A stretch of DNA of 64,000 bases. It comes from Roseivirga sp. E12 (GTDB lineage: Bacteria > Bacteroidota > Bacteroidia > Cytophagales > Cyclobacteriaceae). The stretch lies in the NCBI RefSeq assembly GCF_017592825.1, contig NZ_JAGFMD010000003.1, positions 186,001 to 250,000 on the forward strand. Direction: 5' to 3'. The translations under genes and the position numbers were made by a program. The notes under the pieces are model-generated. The model saw only the letters and a program-made list of their open reading frames with translations. It made no database searches and was not told the DNA's origin. Of the stretch, positions 34,981 to 43,791 are shown piece by piece. Position 1 is the stretch's first letter. Every line of letters begins with the position of its first letter.

Positions 34981-35565
34981 TTAGGACTTTTCGCTATTGA
35001 TCTCGTTCAGTTTAACTAGGTCGGTGAAAATGACAGATACTGACGAAATACTCTGTCTATAGACCCTTATGCGTCTATTGCCATCTACTTTTACCCAGAC
35101 GGTTTTAGAACCATCATCATTGACCATTTTTATAAAGCCTTCGCCATACCATGACTCTAATACACTTATTACATCTTCGATTAAGTTATCAACCGAGAGT
35201 TCTTCGTTCCAGAGCGCCCAGTTGTCATATTTAAATTCCACTGGCATTTCGAAGATTTTTCCGTCCACAAACTTTGGATAGAAGTGCATAGAGGTTTTTT
35301 CCTCGAAGAATTCGCTCGCATCGTACTTAATCTGATTACCCACTCCATTCGTCAATAGACCCTTCTTATTCATCTCCCAGCAGTGCACGAAGAAATCCTT
35401 AGACTCCATTTGAAGGCTAATACCTAAATAAAGACTGTCTTGACGCACATTGGTGCTCAATTCGGACTCTACAAGCTTTTGATATTCAGATTTTCTGGTA
35501 CAGCTAGTAGATAGTCCTACCAGTATTAAAATCATTAAGCTGACACTTATCGATCGACTATTCAT
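34981..35565 (-). CDS. Lipoprotein of unknown function between two VCBS lipoprotein genes
   Basis: A 194-residue lipoprotein (lipobox STSCTRK, Cys near 22). The mature part is mixed: a helix around EYQKLVESELSTN, RQDSLYLGISLQMESKDFF, FVHCWEMNKKGLL and a basic C-terminal strand region (WVKVDGNRRIRVYRQSISS). I do not recognise the family. It overlaps the stop of the VCBS paralogue upstream by 8 bp and ends 8 bp before the next one, so it is embedded in the operon and probably works with those proteins, for example as a partner or assembly factor. No enzyme motif is visible. Confidence 0.75.
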   Translation of the reverse strand: MNSRSISVSLMILILVGLSTSCTRKSEYQKLVESELSTNVRQDSLYLGISLQMESKDFFVHCWEMNKKGLLTNGVGNQIKYDASEFFEEKTSMHFYPKFVDGKIFEMPVEFKYDNWALWNEELSVDNLIEDVISVLESWYGEGFIKMVNDDGSKTVWVKVDGNRRIRVYRQSISSVSVIFTDLVKLNEINSEKS

Positions 35566-38500
35566 TTATTGCTTTTTTGTAGGCAAGGCTGTTTTCGTTG
35601 CTTCTTACAAAGAGGAAGACCTCTTCACCTTTTACCTTGATTTTTTTGATTTGACGCGTATCATTTCGCACTAGAATACCAGATTCAGATGGCTTTAGCG
35701 CTTTGAAATTCTCATTGCCAATATTGAGTAAAGTTAAGCCATATGAACCATTATTGATACCCATTTCAGGCTTCATTCGCGTTTGGTTACCTCCTATGAT
35801 TAAGTCAATTAGCCCATCTTGGTTGATATCTTCTGGAAGGATGCTGAAAACCTGAGAGAATTGTGCTTCGGCAGGAAGTGGCGACTGTCTAAAACTGCCA
35901 TCTGACTCTTGATAAAATATGCTTGTTCGGAGTTCCTGAACATTGCTTTTGATGGAATTACCCAATGTCTCTTTATCGAAGAGGTCTTCTATGGTTTGGT
36001 CTTTATAGCTTTCATGTTTGACATATTTCTTCCTTAATCCAGGTAGCTGTTTAACCAAATCTGGAAGCAACACGATCGGATAGCTTATATCGCCCTCATA
36101 TTGCGTTATGATTTGCTCTATGCTGCCGTTTTGATCGAAGTCATTGACGTACATCGAAAGGGGGTGTTCAGTGTCGGCCTTAAGTCTACTATTGAGTCCA
36201 TGGTTACCGGCAATAATATCGATTAGTCCATCATTGTTCATATCGGCAACAGCGAGGCTATGCCAAAGGCCACTGGTGTTGGGAAGCTCATTTACTTCAA
36301 AAGCTCCACCATTATTCTTGAAAATCTTGACGTTCATCCATTCGCCTGCTACTACCACATCCGCGTCACCGTCATTATCAATGTCAGTGACGATTCCAGC
36401 GGTCATCATGCCAATATTTTTGAAGGCAGGGTTGTCTTTGATTTCACTAAATACCTGATCCCTATTTTCGTAGAGATGAATACTTCCAGGTATGCCGTAG
36501 GCAAAAGGCGTGCTGCGCGTGCCTGAGATTAAATCCATATCGCCATCACCATCAAAATCTAGAGGCTTAAGAAAAGCAGAACTTTCACTGACCGATTGAA
36601 ATTGCGTCCATGGTATGCGTTTGAAAGCGCCCGTTCCATCATTTTCATAAATTCTATCTTGAAGCACTGGGTCCATTGCACCATACTCATAGCCACCACT
36701 AGCAACGATCAGGTCTAAGTCGCCATCTGCATCTATATCAACAAAAGAGGCATCAACATCTTCTGACAAAAGGTCCTCGTTCATGGTTTTAAGACTGAAT
36801 GTTCCGTCTGCTTTTTGGATATTGAGCTTTGCAGAAAGGCCTTTGGCCCCACCGATGAATACATCATCTAGGCCGTCTCCATTCACATCTCCTACAGCCA
36901 GAGCTGGTCCTTCATTAGAACTCATTTGAAAGAGTAATCTATCTCTATCGAAATCTGAGAATTCATTTTCCTTATGGGAGAAACCACCTGTTAAGCTGGT
37001 TTTGGTAAAGAATGATGGCTTTTGTGAAATAGCTTTTGGACTCTTCGCTTCGAGTTCCTTTTTGGACAATACAATCTTTTGGTCAGCTTCCAAGTTTGTG
37101 ATTTCCGATTGAGAGTCGTCTGGCCATGTGATTTCAATGCGATCTACTTTTGTCTGATCGCCCAATCCATAATGAAGAATATGGTCCATCGAAGACATGT
37201 ACCCTTTAACAGGATGATATTCTTTTACCTGCTTCAGTTCTCCTGAGTACAATGTGACCCTAGTACCAAAAAGTTGATAAGCTTCCTTGGTCTCAAAGGC
37301 AATTTCTAGATAATGGTTCTCCGTTGTTTCACTACTCAGGTTCTTATAGACCGATGCTGGGCTGTTGATATTGTTGACGATCAAATCCAGATCTCCATCG
37401 TTATCCAGGTCTCCATATGCGGCTCCATTCGAAAAGGCTTTGTCGGTTAACCCCGTAGGAATGGCTTTGTCCTCAAACTGAAAGTCTCCTTGATTTTGGA
37501 AGAGATGATTTGCGAGGGGAACTGATGGTATGGCATCTAGTAGCTTGGTGACAACTAAACTGTCAGCGCGGTATTGTTCAAAGAGGAGGGTGTTGTTAGC
37601 ATAGAAGTTGATGTAGTCTTGATCGGTAAGATCTTTTACCACACCATTGGCAACGAAAATATCTGACTTTCCATCATTGTCATAGTCGAACATAAGTGCT
37701 CCCCAGCTCCAGTCTGTGGCATGTACTCCTGCTTGTCGACTAATCTCACTGAAGACCACCTCTGTGTTTTTTTCAGGATTGACTCCTAAGTTTTGTTGTA
37801 GGGTATTTCGTGTAAACTGATGGTGATAACCGCTGTTAATATTTGCTTGGTATTTGTCCCAGCTTTCAAAAAGCGTTTTGGTTTTGACCCTCTCTTGTGT
37901 AGCGGGAAGCATTTCGGTGACATAGATCTCAGGATAGCCATCATCATTTAAGTCAGTGATGTCAGCTCCCATTGAGCCCATACTTGTTTCCGAAATCATT
38001 TGCTCCAATGATTCTGAAAAAGTACCGTCTTGGTTATTGAGATAGAGATAATCTCTTTCAAAAAAATCATTGGATACGAATAAGTCAGGCCAGTTATCTT
38101 GATTTACATCGGCCACTGTGACGCCCAGGCCAAAACCGATAGAGCTCCCATATATGCCTGCTTCCTCACTTACATCCGTGAATTTTTCACCGTCATTCCG
38201 ATAGAGTTTGTTCCCTCCATTGGGATCACGTTCTTCTCTTTGGCCCTTTCGTAGGTCGTAGCCTCCTACTGATCTCGTGCTATTGTTTAACAAGTAGAAG
38301 TCGAGATCACCATCACGATCGTAATCGAAAAATGCAGCATGAATAGAAAGGCCAATTTCATCAACGCCATAATCCTTTGCCTTGTCCGTAAAGGTTAAAT
38401 CTCCATTGTTAATGAATAACTGGTTGTATCTCTTTTCTCCTTCTAGCGGCCCTGATTTGCAAACGAATATGTCAAGAAGCCCATCTCCGTTAACGTCAGC

Positions 38501-38860
38501 CATGGAGACCCCTGATGACCAAACATTTTGGCAAGCTACACCGGCACTTTCGGTAATGTCTTCGAATTGAAAATTGCCTTTGTTCAGAAAGAGCTTATTG
38601 TCTACCAGATTACCTGAGAAATAAATATCGGTGAGGCCATCATTGTTGATGTCGCCTAGTGATACTCCGGCTCCGTTGTAGAAATTTTTGTAGGTATAGG
38701 CATTGAGTTGTTCATCGTATTCCAGATGATTTTCGAAATCTATTCCTGATTCTGAAGGATTAATTTTTTTAAATAGGGGTGTGTTCTCAGTTGGTGTTTC
38801 GCAACTAATGACAATGAAGGTAATCGTACTTAATATGTAGACTTTTAACCTATTAGGCAT
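35558..38860 (-). CDS. UnbV/ASPIC-VCBS repeat lipoprotein, paralogue 1
   Basis: A 1100-residue lipoprotein starting MPNRLKVYILSTITFIVISC with lipobox ISCET. I chose the ATG at 38860 because the in-frame TTG at 38887 lies inside a transcription terminator's T-run. The body has about a dozen DxNxDGxxD calcium loops (DINNDGLTDIYF, DVNGDGLLDIFV, DYDRDGDLDFYL), a central UnbV/ASPIC domain (LFGTRVTLYSGE to WPDDSQSEI) and a second repeat block starting FSHKENEFSDFDRDR. It is the first gene after the susD terminator and overlaps the 194-residue lipoprotein gene by 8 bp. Surface-exposed ligand binding is likely but unproven. Confidence 0.88.
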   Translation of the reverse strand: MPNRLKVYILSTITFIVISCETPTENTPLFKKINPSESGIDFENHLEYDEQLNAYTYKNFYNGAGVSLGDINNDGLTDIYFSGNLVDNKLFLNKGNFQFEDITESAGVACQNVWSSGVSMADVNGDGLLDIFVCKSGPLEGEKRYNQLFINNGDLTFTDKAKDYGVDEIGLSIHAAFFDYDRDGDLDFYLLNNSTRSVGGYDLRKGQREERDPNGGNKLYRNDGEKFTDVSEEAGIYGSSIGFGLGVTVADVNQDNWPDLFVSNDFFERDYLYLNNQDGTFSESLEQMISETSMGSMGADITDLNDDGYPEIYVTEMLPATQERVKTKTLFESWDKYQANINSGYHHQFTRNTLQQNLGVNPEKNTEVVFSEISRQAGVHATDWSWGALMFDYDNDGKSDIFVANGVVKDLTDQDYINFYANNTLLFEQYRADSLVVTKLLDAIPSVPLANHLFQNQGDFQFEDKAIPTGLTDKAFSNGAAYGDLDNDGDLDLIVNNINSPASVYKNLSSETTENHYLEIAFETKEAYQLFGTRVTLYSGELKQVKEYHPVKGYMSSMDHILHYGLGDQTKVDRIEITWPDDSQSEITNLEADQKIVLSKKELEAKSPKAISQKPSFFTKTSLTGGFSHKENEFSDFDRDRLLFQMSSNEGPALAVGDVNGDGLDDVFIGGAKGLSAKLNIQKADGTFSLKTMNEDLLSEDVDASFVDIDADGDLDLIVASGGYEYGAMDPVLQDRIYENDGTGAFKRIPWTQFQSVSESSAFLKPLDFDGDGDMDLISGTRSTPFAYGIPGSIHLYENRDQVFSEIKDNPAFKNIGMMTAGIVTDIDNDGDADVVVAGEWMNVKIFKNNGGAFEVNELPNTSGLWHSLAVADMNNDGLIDIIAGNHGLNSRLKADTEHPLSMYVNDFDQNGSIEQIITQYEGDISYPIVLLPDLVKQLPGLRKKYVKHESYKDQTIEDLFDKETLGNSIKSNVQELRTSIFYQESDGSFRQSPLPAEAQFSQVFSILPEDINQDGLIDLIIGGNQTRMKPEMGINNGSYGLTLLNIGNENFKALKPSESGILVRNDTRQIKKIKVKGEEVFLFVRSNENSLAYKKAINE

Positions 38861-38885
38861 CTTACAAAGATGTAAAATATAGAGC

Positions 38886-38916
38886 AAAAAAGGCCCCGAT
38901 TAATCGGGGCCTTTTT
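38886..38916 (-). terminator. Strong intrinsic terminator between susD and the VCBS lipoprotein genes
   Basis: GGCCCCGAT (38892-38900) and ATCGGGGCC (38903-38911) pair perfectly; the minus strand continues TTTTTTG, and the plus strand has TTTTTC, so it works in both directions. It begins about 25 bp after the susD stop and should limit read-through from susCD into the lipoprotein genes. I see no exact -7 element just after it, so the downstream genes may depend on partial read-through. Confidence 0.85.
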
Positions 38917-38938
38917 CAATGATTATGATAAAGTAATC

Positions 38939-40432
38939 CTAGTTATATCCAGGGTTCTGTTGTAAGTCAGGGTTTGCATCTCTCTGAATCTGTGGAATTG
39001 GGAAGATATTCACAGATGGGTTAGACGCGTCTTTTTCCCACCATGCATCATTATACTTTCCGAATCTAATCAGGTCAGATCTTCTGTAACCTTCGGCAAA
39101 CATTTCTCTACCTCTTTCGGCAAGAAGAATGTCGTCAGTTAACATAGCAAGGTCGGCAATGCCAGCTCTTGATCTAATTTGATTAACGTAAGTCAAAGCA
39201 CCAGCTGAGTTACCTTGTCTGTGCATTACTTCTGCTTTCATCAATAGTATGTCACCATATCTGAAAATTGGGAAGTCATTGCTCAAGTTAGGTGTAGCAC
39301 CAACTCTGTATTCGAACTTAGCTACTCTAACACCAGCTTGTCTCAATGAGTTAGGAGCTAACTCGTTGATTTCTGGAGTAAAGTTCAATCCAGGACCATC
39401 AGGGTCAGCCGGCTCAGCATTGTCATCTGTCAAAGGACTACCATCTAATGCGAACTGAGGACCAGCAAGGAAACTGTTTCTTCTTGCATCAGTTGCCTCG
39501 TACGCATTGTAGAACTCTTCTAGAGAAGCATATCCATTCCAAGGAGAATCTTGAAGGTCAAACGTTGCTTGAGTCTGGTAGTGACCAGTCATCTGAGCAA
39601 TGTTGAAACCACCTGCATTGTTCTCATCATAAGGCAATGTCAAGATGTTCTCACTTGAATTTTCGTTGTTAGTCACGAAGTTCGAGAAGAAGTTGTTCTC
39701 TAAACTGAATACACCACCATTGATGATAAGATCAATCTGAGTTTCAGCATCAGCCCATCTTGCGCTTCCAGTATACACTTCAGCATTCAAGTAAAGCTTA
39801 GCTAAGATTGCACGTGCAGACCACTGATTTAAAGTGGTTTTTGTGTTATCAGTAGAAAGCTCTGAGATGTTATCAAGAACAGAGTTTTCTATGAAAGTGA
39901 AAACATCAGCTCTAGTACGAGTCGGAGGCGTTGGGTCTGTGTCAGTCTCCAATACAATTGGAACATTACCATATGCGTCAATTAACCAAAGGTAAACTAA
40001 GGCACGTAGGATTCGAAGCTCAGCCACAAGAGCCGTAACGTTCGGGTTCTGCTGAATCAAAAGGTTCACATCACCAATTGCGGTGTAGCAGTATGCCCAA
40101 GCGTTATTTACTGATTGCTCATTAGCATTGTACTGATGTCTGTGCATTCTTAGCCACTGACCACCATCTTCCCAGTCAGCTCCTTTATGGGCAATTGCCA
40201 TTTCATCTGAAGCTACTTCATGCATTGACCATAGAGAGTTATGACCTCCCCATGTTCCAATGATACGTTGATAAGCAGAAGCTTTCAACACATCAATTAG
40301 CGCAGGTTCCGTGCTATTTGCGAGTTCCTCTGGAGTTACACCATCGAAAATTTCCTGCACCGGTTCCTCACAAGCCGCTGCTACAAAAAGTAGCGCTACA
40401 GCAAGAATTGTCGTTTTAGTATATCTAATCAT
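38939..40432 (-). CDS. SusD/RagB family outer-membrane nutrient-binding lipoprotein
   Basis: A 497-residue SusD-family lipoprotein (lipobox AAACEEP, Cys near 21) that forms the hinged lid over the SusC barrel and captures substrate at the surface. Typical features are the helical TPR-like core, YLWLIDAYGNVPIVLETD, ARAILAKLYLNAEVYTG, RYGDILLMKAEVMHRQGN and the C-terminal RGREMFAEGYRRSDLIRFGKY, NIFPIPQIQRDANPDLQQNPGYN. It starts 8 bp after susC and ends just before a strong terminator. The substrate class cannot be read from SusD sequence; no glycoside hydrolase gene is linked to it. Confidence 0.95.
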   Translation of the reverse strand: MIRYTKTTILAVALLFVAAACEEPVQEIFDGVTPEELANSTEPALIDVLKASAYQRIIGTWGGHNSLWSMHEVASDEMAIAHKGADWEDGGQWLRMHRHQYNANEQSVNNAWAYCYTAIGDVNLLIQQNPNVTALVAELRILRALVYLWLIDAYGNVPIVLETDTDPTPPTRTRADVFTFIENSVLDNISELSTDNTKTTLNQWSARAILAKLYLNAEVYTGSARWADAETQIDLIINGGVFSLENNFFSNFVTNNENSSENILTLPYDENNAGGFNIAQMTGHYQTQATFDLQDSPWNGYASLEEFYNAYEATDARRNSFLAGPQFALDGSPLTDDNAEPADPDGPGLNFTPEINELAPNSLRQAGVRVAKFEYRVGATPNLSNDFPIFRYGDILLMKAEVMHRQGNSAGALTYVNQIRSRAGIADLAMLTDDILLAERGREMFAEGYRRSDLIRFGKYNDAWWEKDASNPSVNIFPIPQIQRDANPDLQQNPGYN

Positions 40433-40440
40433 TTCTTCTA

Positions 40441-43431
40441 TTATTTAATATTCAATTTTACACCGAGTGTAAATGATCTTGTAGGAATAAAAGTGTTTCT
40501 TCTTTCAAGACCTGGAACCAGTGGGTTACCACCGTCAGTGTATCTTACTTCAGGATCTAAACCTGTGTAGTTTGTAATTGTGAACAAGTTCTGTGCAGCG
40601 AAGTACACGTTAATGTTCTCAACCCACTCAGAGTTAGAAGGTACTCTATAACCTAACTGCAAGTTATCTAGTCTGATGAACGTTGCATCCTCTATGTAAA
40701 GATCAGAGAAGGTAGGTGACGCACTCACGACAGGAGTTTTGTCAGTTACTACACTATTCCAAGCACTTGTACTAGCATCTTGGTTTTCGTAGAAACTTCT
40801 GAAAGAGTTATAAAGGTCGTGACCGATACTACCTCTTAAGAAGAAGCTGAAGTCCCAGTTATTATATCTGAACGAGTTATTGATACCGAAGTCAGCATCA
40901 GGAAGAGCGTTACCAATTACTGCTAAATCATCAAGAGCAAAGTCGGCAGCAGAAGAACCTCTCACACCGTTTGCATCTTCTAGCACATATTGGCCATTCT
41001 CATCAATTCCGATGAATTTAGCACCTACAAAGTTACCAAGTGTCTCACCCACAGTGTTAAGAATAATCTGTGTGTTGTTCTGACCTGGAGAACCTAAGTT
41101 ACCACCACGTAAATCATCAAAACCTAAACCATCACCAATAGATAGTTTCTCAATTGTTGTTTTGTCGTAGATAGTGAAGTTGAATGAAGGAGTCCAAGAT
41201 ACTTGGCCAATTTTCAAACCGTTATATGAAGCAGCAAATTCGAAACCAGCAGATCTAAGATCAGCAAGGTTTACCCATGTAGAACCTACAGTGTTAAAGT
41301 TTCCTGCATCAAATGGGTTAGGCGCTCCGATTGGCACTGGAATGTTGAAAATAAGATCTTCAATATTTCTAGTGTAGTAATCAGTAGTACCAGTGATTTT
41401 TCCATCAAGGATCGCGAAATCAAAACCAATGTTGAATTCCTTTTTAGTTTCCCACTTCAAAGTAGGGTTAGGATTCTGTGCTTGTCTTGGAGCGATGAAC
41501 TGGTCATCAGCAGTGTTTGCATCACCATCTAAGTCAATTCTACCACCGTTTCTGATAACAGGAAGTGCTAGGTCAGCAGATGGAGGAAGTGCTCCAGTAA
41601 TACCATATGAAACTCTGAATTTCAATTGTGATATCGGACCTAAGTCAGCAATCTCAGTTAGCTCAGCACCTGCTGATATCGCTGGGAAGTAACCTGTCTT
41701 TTCGTTGTCACCAAACCCTGAGTAAGACTCAGAACGCACACTAGCAGAAATGAAGTAGGTGCCTTTGAAGTTAAGGTTAGCTCTGAAGAAGGCTGAGTTC
41801 AATACGTTAGCATTCTTATAAGAGTAATAGTTAGTACCAGGACCAGTTGCTAATGCACCAGCGCCTAAGTTATTAGCTCCGAAAGAATCGAATAAGAACT
41901 GACGTGTTTGAAGACCGAAACCCTCACTTGTGATTTCCTGACGCTCAGCACCAATTAGGAATGTTGCATCAAGGCCATCAGCTAGTTCAGTGTTGTAGTT
42001 CAATGTACCAGTGATGATTTCAGTGAATCTATCATCAGTAGATCTACCAGCGACACCGCCAAATGGTCCACCAAAGTCAAAATCAGACTTAGACCAAACA
42101 TTGCTGTTCAAGCCAGTGAATCTATCTTGGTTGTATTGTAAAGCAACTGTCAAGTTATCAGTAATGTCAAACTCACCTCTGAATGAAGCTAAGATTGTCT
42201 TGTTAGTACCACTGAAGTTTTGCTCTCTTCTTAATGCTTCAGGGTTAAAGAAGTCAGAAGAAGCTAAAGTCTGGAAGTAACCTCCCAAGCTATTCTGGCT
42301 TAAAGTACCATCGTCAAATATTGGAGCAGTAGGATTGTAAGTCAATGCGAAATCGAACAGGTTGTTGTTCTTAGCACCGAAAGATCCATTAGTAATGTTA
42401 ATGTTAGCAGTTAATCTTAAACGATCGTTGATCGCGTTGTGCGTAACATTAAGTCGAGTGTTAAGTCTTTCATTTTTGAAACCCTTAACAATACCTTCGT
42501 TGTTTCTGTAGTTAACAGAAGCTCGGTAAGAAGTACCTCCCATAGATCCGCTTAAGCTTACGTTAGTAGCATAAGAGAATGCGTCTTGAGTAATTACATC
42601 TACCCAGTCAGTGTTAGATCCAAAGTCAGTACCACCTCTTGTGAGGAATTCGTCTCTTCCGAGAACACTGATTTTGTTTAACACTTTAGAATCGATAGTA
42701 GCGAAAGTGTTAACAGAGATATTTGTTACGCCTTCACCAGAGTTTCCTTTAGTAGTAGTAATAAGGATAACACCAGAAGATCCTCTAGCACCGTAAATCG
42801 CAGCAGCCGAACCATCTTTCAAGACATCTATAGATGCAATGTCATTCGGGTCAACGTTACCAAGGTCTGCACCAGGCACACCATCAAGAACGATAAGTGG
42901 AGCTTGGTTACCACCGAAAGTAGAGATACCTCTTAAACGGATATTGAAACCGCCATTCGGGTCACCACCTGGTCTTGTGATTGATAGACCTGCAACTTTA
43001 CCTTGAAGTAACTGGGTAGGATTTGAAATGTTACCGCTGTTGAAATCTTCAGGTTTAATGCTGGCTACAGCACTTGTGATCTCTTTCTTTTCTTGAGATC
43101 CATAACCCACAACTACGATTTCGTCTAGTTCAGCGTAGTCTGGTTGTAACACTACATTAATAGTGCTTTGTGTACCCACTAGAATTTCTTGTGCGATATA
43201 ACCCACAAAAGAGAAAACTAGTGTTTCGTTGGCCGCTACTTGAATAGAGAAAGTACCATCTAAATTGGTAGCCTCTCCTCTAGTAGTGCCTTTAACCGTT
43301 ACGTTTACACGCGGGATGCCTAAGCCGTCATCCCCTCCTGTAACCGTACCGGTAACGGTCTTTGTTTGAGCCAGTAGTGCCCCTTGGAAACCCACTGACA
43401 TAACAAGTAGGATTAGTAAAAACTTTTTCAT
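40441..43431 (-). CDS. SusC/RagA family TonB-linked outer-membrane transporter
   Basis: A 996-residue TonB-dependent barrel. Signal peptide to about residue 21 (LLAQ), then a carboxypeptidase-regulatory-like domain (TVTGTVTGGDDGLGIPRVNV), the TonB-box region LDEIVVVGYGSQEKKEIT, a plug (LLQGKVAGLSITRPGG, APLIVLDGVPG, IDVLKDGSAAAIYGARGSSGVILITTTKG) and a beta-barrel ending SFTLGVKLNIK. It imports a ligand captured by SusD at the expense of the proton-motive force through TonB-ExbBD. No STN domain is present, so there is no linked anti-sigma signalling. Upstream palindromes suggest regulation by a DNA-binding repressor. It heads the minus-strand cluster. Confidence 0.96.
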   Translation of the reverse strand: MKKFLLILLVMSVGFQGALLAQTKTVTGTVTGGDDGLGIPRVNVTVKGTTRGEATNLDGTFSIQVAANETLVFSFVGYIAQEILVGTQSTINVVLQPDYAELDEIVVVGYGSQEKKEITSAVASIKPEDFNSGNISNPTQLLQGKVAGLSITRPGGDPNGGFNIRLRGISTFGGNQAPLIVLDGVPGADLGNVDPNDIASIDVLKDGSAAAIYGARGSSGVILITTTKGNSGEGVTNISVNTFATIDSKVLNKISVLGRDEFLTRGGTDFGSNTDWVDVITQDAFSYATNVSLSGSMGGTSYRASVNYRNNEGIVKGFKNERLNTRLNVTHNAINDRLRLTANINITNGSFGAKNNNLFDFALTYNPTAPIFDDGTLSQNSLGGYFQTLASSDFFNPEALRREQNFSGTNKTILASFRGEFDITDNLTVALQYNQDRFTGLNSNVWSKSDFDFGGPFGGVAGRSTDDRFTEIITGTLNYNTELADGLDATFLIGAERQEITSEGFGLQTRQFLFDSFGANNLGAGALATGPGTNYYSYKNANVLNSAFFRANLNFKGTYFISASVRSESYSGFGDNEKTGYFPAISAGAELTEIADLGPISQLKFRVSYGITGALPPSADLALPVIRNGGRIDLDGDANTADDQFIAPRQAQNPNPTLKWETKKEFNIGFDFAILDGKITGTTDYYTRNIEDLIFNIPVPIGAPNPFDAGNFNTVGSTWVNLADLRSAGFEFAASYNGLKIGQVSWTPSFNFTIYDKTTIEKLSIGDGLGFDDLRGGNLGSPGQNNTQIILNTVGETLGNFVGAKFIGIDENGQYVLEDANGVRGSSAADFALDDLAVIGNALPDADFGINNSFRYNNWDFSFFLRGSIGHDLYNSFRSFYENQDASTSAWNSVVTDKTPVVSASPTFSDLYIEDATFIRLDNLQLGYRVPSNSEWVENINVYFAAQNLFTITNYTGLDPEVRYTDGGNPLVPGLERRNTFIPTRSFTLGVKLNIK

Positions 43432-43459
43432 ACAATCATTTTTAATTTACTTGATTTAA

Positions 43460-43473
43460 GGCCGAATTCGGCC
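43460..43473. promoter_or_regulatory. 14-bp perfect palindrome in the susC leader
   Basis: GGCCGAATTCGGCC is a perfect palindrome about 30 bp upstream of the susC start. In RNA it gives a 5-bp GC stem with an AATT loop, which could affect translation or stability of the susC message; as DNA it could be a protein site. No T-run follows on either strand in a position that would make it a terminator. Confidence 0.4.
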
Positions 43474-43546
43474 AAAAAAGTGCAATCGAATGCTTAAAGT
43501 ACTATTACTGAGGGGTAAATCATAGTCGACTTAACCTAAAATTAAC

Positions 43547-43573
43547 GCAAACGTTTGCAGTAAATCGCGATTT
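43547..43573. promoter_or_regulatory. Two adjacent 12-bp palindromes upstream of susC, one LacI/PurR-type
   Basis: GCAAACGTTTGC (43547-43558) is a perfect palindrome with the central CG and flanking AAA/TTT typical of LacI-family operators. AAATCGCGATTT (43562-43573) is a second perfect palindrome with its centre 15 bp away. They lie about 115 bp upstream of the susC ATG, next to a near-consensus -7 element on the minus strand. No LacI-family gene is in the window, so the regulator must be encoded elsewhere. Confidence 0.6.
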
Positions 43574-43742
43574 TCGCACAGTAAACAGGGAATTGGTTTT
43601 TCTAACTCTCAGGTTGGCAGCTTCATATTATGCCCATGTTAATTGATACTTGAGCACCTGTTTCCCTCAAAAAATGATCAAGATTTTAAGCCCAAAATCC
43701 TTCACTATAGACCCCTTAAATTATGGTTAGATTGAGAATAAT

Positions 43743-43772
43743 TTGTGCTGTTGCATAGGATGTCTAATTTCG
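43743..43772 (+). promoter_or_regulatory. Predicted promoter for dgt
   Basis: TTG (43743-43745), 19 bp, then TAATTTCG (43765-43772), with one mismatch to TAnnTTTG and canonical spacing. It ends 20 bases before the ATG at 43792, giving a leader of about 12 nt. Confidence 0.45.
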
Positions 43773-43791
43773 ACTCCTAAACGATTTTATA

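Larger units (their letters stand above)
43432..43791. other. 360-bp gene-free region between susC and dgt
   Basis: This divergent intergenic region holds, from left to right, a palindrome in the susC leader (43460-43473), two adjacent 12-bp palindromes (43547-43573), about 170 bp in which I see nothing recognisable, and the dgt promoter (43743-43772). On the minus strand TAATTTTA (43544-43537), one mismatch from the -7 consensus, directly abuts the operator and could be the susC promoter. Confidence 0.6.

Noticed and set aside
28372-38860. Repeated Asp-rich segments as possible DNA repeats or CRISPR-like arrays
   Set aside because: The periodicity is at protein level (VCBS/FG-GAP calcium loops) with variable codons and spacing; no repeat-spacer structure.
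38887-38887. TTG at 38887 as start of VCBS paralogue 1
   Set aside because: It falls in the T-run of an intrinsic terminator, while the ATG at 38860 begins a standard lipoprotein signal peptide.
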